Source of the DNA: Oscillospiraceae bacterium
GTDB taxonomy: Bacteria; Bacillota; Clostridia; Oscillospirales; Oscillospiraceae
DNA: 10,876 nucleotides
Assembly: GCA_031280325.1 (NCBI GenBank)
Contig: JAITGW010000205.1
Span: 1 to 10,876 of the forward strand
Reading direction: 5' to 3'
In this document: one piece after another, positions 7,185 to 10,876 of the stretch
Numbering within the stretch: the first letter of the stretch is position 1
How the letters are laid out: each line of letters starts with the position of its first letter
The notes under the pieces: model-generated
What the model was told of the DNA's origin: nothing
Seen by the model: the letters and a program-made list of their open reading frames with translations, nothing else
Database searches by the model: none
Made by a program: the position numbers and the translations under genes

Positions 7185-8065
7185 CAGGAATTATCAACGT
7201 CAACAAACCCTCGGGCTGGACAAGCCAGGACATTGTGTCAAAGCTTCGCGGTATTTTGCGCGAAAAGCGCATCGGACACGGCGGAACGCTTGACCCTATG
7301 GCTGTTGGGGTTTTGCCCGTATTCGTTGGCCGCGCGACCGGCGCGGTGCAGTTTTTCGAAGGGGCGGACAAGGAGTATACTGCCGGAATCCGCTTTGGAA
7401 TCACGACTGACACACAAGACACGACAGGCAAAATTATCTCAGAGCTGCCGGTAAATTTCACTCTCGCACAGCTTGAAGCCGCGCTTCACTCGTTTACGGG
7501 AGAGCTTTTGCAAATACCGCCGATGTACTCCGCGGTAAAGGTCAACGGAGTTCCTCTGTATAAAATCGCGCGGCGCGGCGGCGAGACTCCGCGCCAGCCG
7601 CGCACGGTTGCCGTGTACAGCGCGAAAATAACCGGCGGCGGAGCGGCGGAGTATACGGTTCATTTCCACGTGTCCAAGGGCACGTATATCAGGACGCTGT
7701 GCCATGACCTGGGGCGCTCGCTCGGCTGCGGCGCGTGCATGAGCGGACTTGTACGCACCCGCGCCGGCATGTTCACGCTTGAAGCGTCGCACACGCTTCC
7801 GGAAATTGAAGCCGCCAAGCAAAGCGGCGATTTTGACGAACTCCTGCTTCCGGCGGACGTTTTGTGGCGCGATTTGCCGCGATTTACTGCAAGCGCGGGG
7901 CAGGAGCGCGCGCTTAAGCTCGGGCAAGCTTTCCGTGTTGATATGCCGGACGGCAAATTGCTGGTTTACGGCGAAAGCGGCGAATTTTTGTCCCTGTCAC
8001 GCACTATAGGCGGAGCGTGTACGCTCATTCGCGGATTTTTCGAGACTGGAGGCGCGGGAAAATGA
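7181..8065 (+). CDS. truB: tRNA pseudouridine(55) synthase TruB
   Basis: TruB converts uridine 55 in the T-loop of tRNAs to pseudouridine. The 294 residues are of usual length. The opening GIINVNKPSGWTSQDIV is typical. The catalytic aspartate is Asp38 in IGHGGTLDPMAVGVLP, and the KEYTAGIRFGITTDTQD block follows. PPMYSAVKVNGVPLYKIAR and KGTYIRTLCHDLGRSLGCGA are the later conserved motifs, and residues from about 230 form the small C-terminal domain. The gene starts in an ATGA overlap with nrnA and ends in an ATGA overlap with ribF, so translation of the three is probably coupled. It is the expected neighbour of ribF in Firmicutes. Confidence 0.96.
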   Translation: MTGIINVNKPSGWTSQDIVSKLRGILREKRIGHGGTLDPMAVGVLPVFVGRATGAVQFFEGADKEYTAGIRFGITTDTQDTTGKIISELPVNFTLAQLEAALHSFTGELLQIPPMYSAVKVNGVPLYKIARRGGETPRQPRTVAVYSAKITGGGAAEYTVHFHVSKGTYIRTLCHDLGRSLGCGACMSGLVRTRAGMFTLEASHTLPEIEAAKQSGDFDELLLPADVLWRDLPRFTASAGQERALKLGQAFRVDMPDGKLLVYGESGEFLSLSRTIGGACTLIRGFFETGGAGK

Positions 8066-8958
8066 CCGGCAAGCAGCGCGTTATTGCTCTCGGTTTTTTC
8101 GACGGCGTACATATCGGACACTCCGCGCTCCTGCTCCGGACGCTTGAGCTTGCGCGCGCCCGGGGCTTTATCCCGTCCGTCATCACGTTTGACACCAGTC
8201 CGAAGAGCCTCGTTTCGGGCAAGCCTACATCGCTCATCAATTCAGCGGAGGATCGCGCGGGACTGATCCACCGGCTTTTCAGCATTGACGATGTTATTTT
8301 TCTGCACTTTGACCGCAACACGTCCCGAATGCCCTGGGAGGAATTTGTCCTTCGCCTGCACGAGGATTTTGGAGCGAAACATCTTGTCGCGGGACACGAT
8401 TTCAGGTTTGGGCGCCACGGTCTCGGCACCGCGGAGCTTTTGAGTGAAAAATGCCGGAAGCTTATGATTGGATGCGACATTATCCCGGAGGTGACGCATA
8501 AGGGACGGACAAGCTCCTCTACCCTGATTCGCTCGCTGCTGCTTGAGGGCAGCATTGAGGAAGCGAACGAATATCTCGGACATCCCCACGTGCTTACAGA
8601 CTTTGTCCGGTTTGGTTATCGCCTCGGACGCACACTCGGCACTCCGACAATCAATATGCGCTTTTCCGACGGCGTGCTGCTCCCCGCTTTCGGCGTATAC
8701 GCGACGCGTGTGTATCTCGACAGCGGTCTTGTGCGCCTCGGCGTGACGAATATCGGCACTCGCCCGACAGTATCCGGCGGAGACAGCGCCGTCACGGCGG
8801 AGACGCACATACTGGATTTTCAGGGCAATCTCTATGGGCACACCGTTAGGCTTGAGTTTTATTCGCTCCTGCGCCCGGAGCTGAAATTCAGCTCTGTTGA
8901 TGAGTTGAAAGATCGCATTTTGCTGGACTGTGACGCTGTACGGCGCTATTTTAACTAA
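8062..8958 (+). CDS. ribF: Bifunctional riboflavin kinase / FAD synthetase RibF
   Basis: RibF phosphorylates riboflavin to FMN and adenylylates FMN to FAD. The 298 residues comprise an N-terminal nucleotidyltransferase domain (about 1-175) with GFFDGVHIGH (11-20), AGHDFRFG (110-117) and SSSTLIRSLL (151-160), and a C-terminal flavokinase domain (about 178-298) with GRTLGTPTIN (189-198), GVYA at 211, and TNIGTRPTV (229-237). Glu247 in TAETHILDF fits the kinase catalytic Glu position. One motif differs: the usual TFDPHP-type segment reads TFDTSPKS, with Ser46 at the histidine position. ATG 8062 is chosen because GGAGG (8048-8052) precedes it and the protein then begins just before the first motif; an in-frame GTG at 8017 would add 15 residues lying inside truB. 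It is the last gene of the operon; no rpsO follows. Confidence 0.94.
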   Translation: MTGKQRVIALGFFDGVHIGHSALLLRTLELARARGFIPSVITFDTSPKSLVSGKPTSLINSAEDRAGLIHRLFSIDDVIFLHFDRNTSRMPWEEFVLRLHEDFGAKHLVAGHDFRFGRHGLGTAELLSEKCRKLMIGCDIIPEVTHKGRTSSSTLIRSLLLEGSIEEANEYLGHPHVLTDFVRFGYRLGRTLGTPTINMRFSDGVLLPAFGVYATRVYLDSGLVRLGVTNIGTRPTVSGGDSAVTAETHILDFQGNLYGHTVRLEFYSLLRPELKFSSVDELKDRILLDCDAVRRYFN

Positions 8959-8961
8959 AAT

Positions 8962-8994
8962 ACAAGTGCGGAAGCCCGCGGCTTCCGCACTTGT
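8962..8994. terminator. Bidirectional intrinsic terminator between ribF and the DUF454 gene
   Basis: A perfect 14-bp stem (8962-8975 with 8981-8994) surrounds a CCGCG loop that can close one more pair. It begins 3 bases after the ribF stop. Read on the minus strand, the stem is followed by ATTTTAG, a better U-tract than the TCAGCTTT on the plus strand. It lies between convergent genes, so it probably ends both transcripts. Confidence 0.82.
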
Positions 8995-9012
8995 CAGCTT
9001 TCCGCTGCGCTT

Positions 9013-9375
9013 TCAGCTTTTGCGCTCCCGCAGCAGCAGGATGTGCGCCGTGACGCATACGCCGACGGCCGCAAGAATTGCTCTCACCGCGAGAGCATCC
9101 ACAAGCAGAGCGGATACGGTCAGCGCACCCCACAGGAATATCAGCGCCTGCAGCTTTACTCCGCGGCTCACGCCGCTTTTCTCCCGGTAGTTGCGGATAA
9201 ATTCACCGAAATATCTGCCGTTTGCAAGCTTTTTATACAGTCGCGGGTTCGCCGCCGAAAAACAGCCCGCCGCGCACAGCACGAACGGCGTTGTGGGCAG
9301 AACCGGTAAAACAAGCCCCAGCGCGCCAAACGCAAGTGCAGCCCCGCCGAGAATATTTCCTAAACGCCTGTTCAT
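9013..9375 (-). CDS. DUF454 (YbaN-like) small integral membrane protein
   Basis: The 120-residue product matches the DUF454/YbaN family of small bacterial inner-membrane proteins, whose function is not known. The family hallmark is clear: a glycine-rich hydrophobic segment running into [21 protein letters not shown] (LPTTPF at 26-31), then [24 protein letters not shown], where the loop is basic and likely cytoplasmic. Two further hydrophobic stretches (about 76-92 and 96-115) form a C-terminal membrane hairpin, and the protein ends in charged RERKS. The ATG overlaps the catalase stop codon as ATGA (9372-9375), with AGGAAG about 6-8 bases upstream inside the catalase gene. It is therefore probably translated from the same mRNA as the catalase. 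The terminator at 8962-8994 ends the unit. Confidence 0.85.
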   Translation of the reverse strand: MNRRLGNILGGAALAFGALGLVLPVLPTTPFVLCAAGCFSAANPRLYKKLANGRYFGEFIRNYREKSGVSRGVKLQALIFLWGALTVSALLVDALAVRAILAAVGVCVTAHILLLRERKS

Positions 9376-10876
9376 TTTCGGCTTCCTGCCGCGGCTTTGC
9401 CACCGGAGCTGTCCGCGCTCGTCTCCATCATAAGCTGCGCATGGCTAAGCTGCGAGAGGCGTATTGTCTCACCCAAATCCAGGCAGAGCGCCGACGCCAT
9501 GCGCGTGCCATAATCCGGATCGGCAAGATAGCAGTGCGCCGCATGACGATATTTAATATTATCCGTGACGCCGGTCATGTTGCGCGCCGTGTTCTCTATA
9601 AGCGCCGCCTTTTTCGGCTGTGAAATCAAACGATAAAGATCGCCCGCCTGATAGAAGCAGTTGTCCGTAACATCGTCCTTCGGCTCGTATGAATCCATCG
9701 CGCCCGACAGCTCCAGCGGCGGATCCCGGTATTCCGGCTGCTCCGCCCACTCGCCATAGCTGTTCGGCTCATATGACAGCGTCGCGCCGTAATTGCCGTC
9801 CACCCGCATCTGTCCGTCGCGATGATAGGCGTGTACGTGAACCTTGGGCTGATTCACCGGAATGAGGCTGTGGTTCACGCCAAGGCGATAGCGGTGCGCG
9901 TCTCCGTATGAAAACAGACGCGCCTGTAACAGCTTGTCGGGCGAAAATCCGATGCCCGGAACGGTGCTCGCCGGATTGAACGCCGCCTGCTCAACCTGGG
10001 CGAAATAGTTTTCAGGATTGCGGTTAAGCTCCATCATTCCCACGGGAATCAGCGGATATTCCCCATGCTTCCATACCTTTGTGATGTCGAACGGATTTTC
10101 ACGGTGGTTCTTCGCCTGCTCCTCGGTCATGACCTGGAGGCAAAGCTGCCACTTTGGATAGTCGCCGTCCGCAATGGCGCTGAACAGATCGCGCTGATGA
10201 CTCTCCCGGTCATTTCCGACGATCAGCGCCGCCTCGGCGTCGGTGAGATTCTTTATCCCCTGCTGGCACAGCCAATGGAACTTCACCCAAACCCGCGTAT
10301 TCGCGGCGTTGACCATGCAGAACGTGTGACTGCCAAAGCCGTGCATATTGCGGTACGTCGCCGGAATTCCGCGGTCACTCATTGTTATCGTAACCTGATG
10401 AAACGCCTCAGGCAGTGCCGTCCAAAAATCCCAGTTGTTCTGCGCGGAACGCATATTCGTCTCAGGGTCACGCTTTACCGCATGGTTCAGGTCAGGAAAA
10501 CGCAGTCCGTCGCGCAGAAAGAATACCGGCGTGTTGTTGCCGACAAGATCCCAGTTGCCCTGCTCCGTATAAAATTTCACGGCAAAGCCGCGAATGTCGC
10601 GCTCCGCGTCTGCGGCTCCCCTCTCCCCCGCTACGGTTGAAAAGCGCACGAATACCTCGGTTTTTTTTCCGATTTGATCGAACAGCTTCGCCTTGGTATA
10701 GCGTGAGATGTCGTGCGTCACAGTGAATGTGCCGAACGCTCCTGAACCCTTGGCGTGCATACGCCGCTCCGGGATGACCTCGCGGTCAAAGTGAGCCAGC
10801 TTCTCAAGAAACCACGGATTTTGCAGTGCCATCGGTCCGCGCGACCCGAATGTGACGGAGTTCGTGTTGTCAGCCA
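9372..10876 (-). CDS. katA: Heme catalase (5' end outside window)
   Basis: This is a monofunctional heme catalase that breaks down hydrogen peroxide to water and oxygen. The reading frame stays open to the window edge: codons before the ATG at 10832 read [14 protein letters not shown], the typical catalase N-terminus, so that ATG is internal. About 500 residues are visible. Counting from the internal Met, the distal catalytic histidine is His26 in the active-site signature [17 protein letters not shown], the conserved Asn pair is 99-100 in [15 protein letters not shown], and the proximal heme ligand is Tyr309 in RLFSYGDAH. The size fits small-subunit catalases, with no large C-terminal flavodoxin-like extension. 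The stop overlaps the start of the DUF454 gene by 4 bp. The promoter lies outside the window, so PerR- or Fur-type control cannot be judged. The gene symbol is the generic one; clade was not determined. Confidence 0.95.
   Translation of the reverse strand, partial: ADNTNSVTFGSRGPMALQNPWFLEKLAHFDREVIPERRMHAKGSGAFGTFTVTHDISRYTKAKLFDQIGKKTEVFVRFSTVAGERGAADAERDIRGFAVKFYTEQGNWDLVGNNTPVFFLRDGLRFPDLNHAVKRDPETNMRSAQNNWDFWTALPEAFHQVTITMSDRGIPATYRNMHGFGSHTFCMVNAANTRVWVKFHWLCQQGIKNLTDAEAALIVGNDRESHQRDLFSAIADGDYPKWQLCLQVMTEEQAKNHRENPFDITKVWKHGEYPLIPVGMMELNRNPENYFAQVEQAAFNPASTVPGIGFSPDKLLQARLFSYGDAHRYRLGVNHSLIPVNQPKVHVHAYHRDGQMRVDGNYGATLSYEPNSYGEWAEQPEYRDPPLELSGAMDSYEPKDDVTDNCFYQAGDLYRLISQPKKAALIENTARNMTGVTDNIKYRHAAHCYLADPDYGTRMASALCLDLGETIRLSQLSHAQLMMETSADSSGGKAAAGSRK

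Noticed and set aside
8017..8061. Longer ribF reading from GTG 8017
   Set aside because: The added 15 residues lie inside truB coding sequence and precede the normal RibF N-terminus; ATG 8062 has GGAGG and the ATGA overlap.
10065..10640. 191-codon plus-strand frame opposite the catalase
   Set aside because: It is antisense to conserved catalase sequence and has no recognisable protein features.

Overview
The window reads as ordinary chromosome from a spore-forming member of the Firmicutes, class Clostridia. The evidence is a sporulation gene (spoIVA), strong AGGAGG-type ribosome binding sites, the classical Gram-positive order of the nusA operon including ylxR and ylxQ, and TTG start codons. 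Base composition is fairly GC-rich for this class, so a gut-type Oscillospirales-like lineage is a reasonable guess, but nothing here fixes the genus.

Layout. (1) Bases 2-862 hold the C-terminal 286 residues of SpoIVA, ended by a strong intrinsic terminator at 871-900. (2) A sigma-A-type promoter at 978-1005 starts a leader of about 140 nt that carries three possible hairpins, one of them terminator-like. (3) Bases 1151-8958 are one compact plus-strand operon: rimP - nusA - ylxR - ylxQ - infB - rbfA - nrnA - truB - ribF. Most junctions are very short or overlapping (ylxR/ylxQ 8 bp, ylxQ/infB 4 bp, infB/rbfA 0 bp, rbfA/nrnA 11 bp, nrnA/truB 4 bp, truB/ribF 4 bp). The only sizeable internal gap is 91 bp between nusA and ylxR. 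(4) A long hairpin at 8962-8994 lies between the convergent transcription units and probably serves both. (5) On the minus strand are a catalase gene, cut by the right window edge, and a small DUF454 membrane-protein gene translationally coupled to it by an ATGA overlap.

How the genes fit together. The operon joins 30S subunit maturation (RimP, RbfA), transcription elongation, termination and antitermination (NusA), RNA-binding regulators (YlxR/RnpM, YlxQ), translation initiation (IF2), small-RNA or pAp turnover (NrnA), tRNA pseudouridine-55 formation (TruB) and flavin cofactor synthesis (RibF). This is a well-known conserved cluster. The catalase/DUF454 pair is a separate unit, probably for peroxide defence.

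I did not find a convincing new system. The points most worth a second look are the structured leader before rimP, the arginine-rich C-terminal tail on YlxQ, the TTG start of infB, the changed PHP-type motif in RibF, and the coupling of a DUF454 protein to catalase. No tRNA, rRNA, CRISPR array, insertion sequence or attachment site was seen, and no gene-free stretch exceeds 300 bases.
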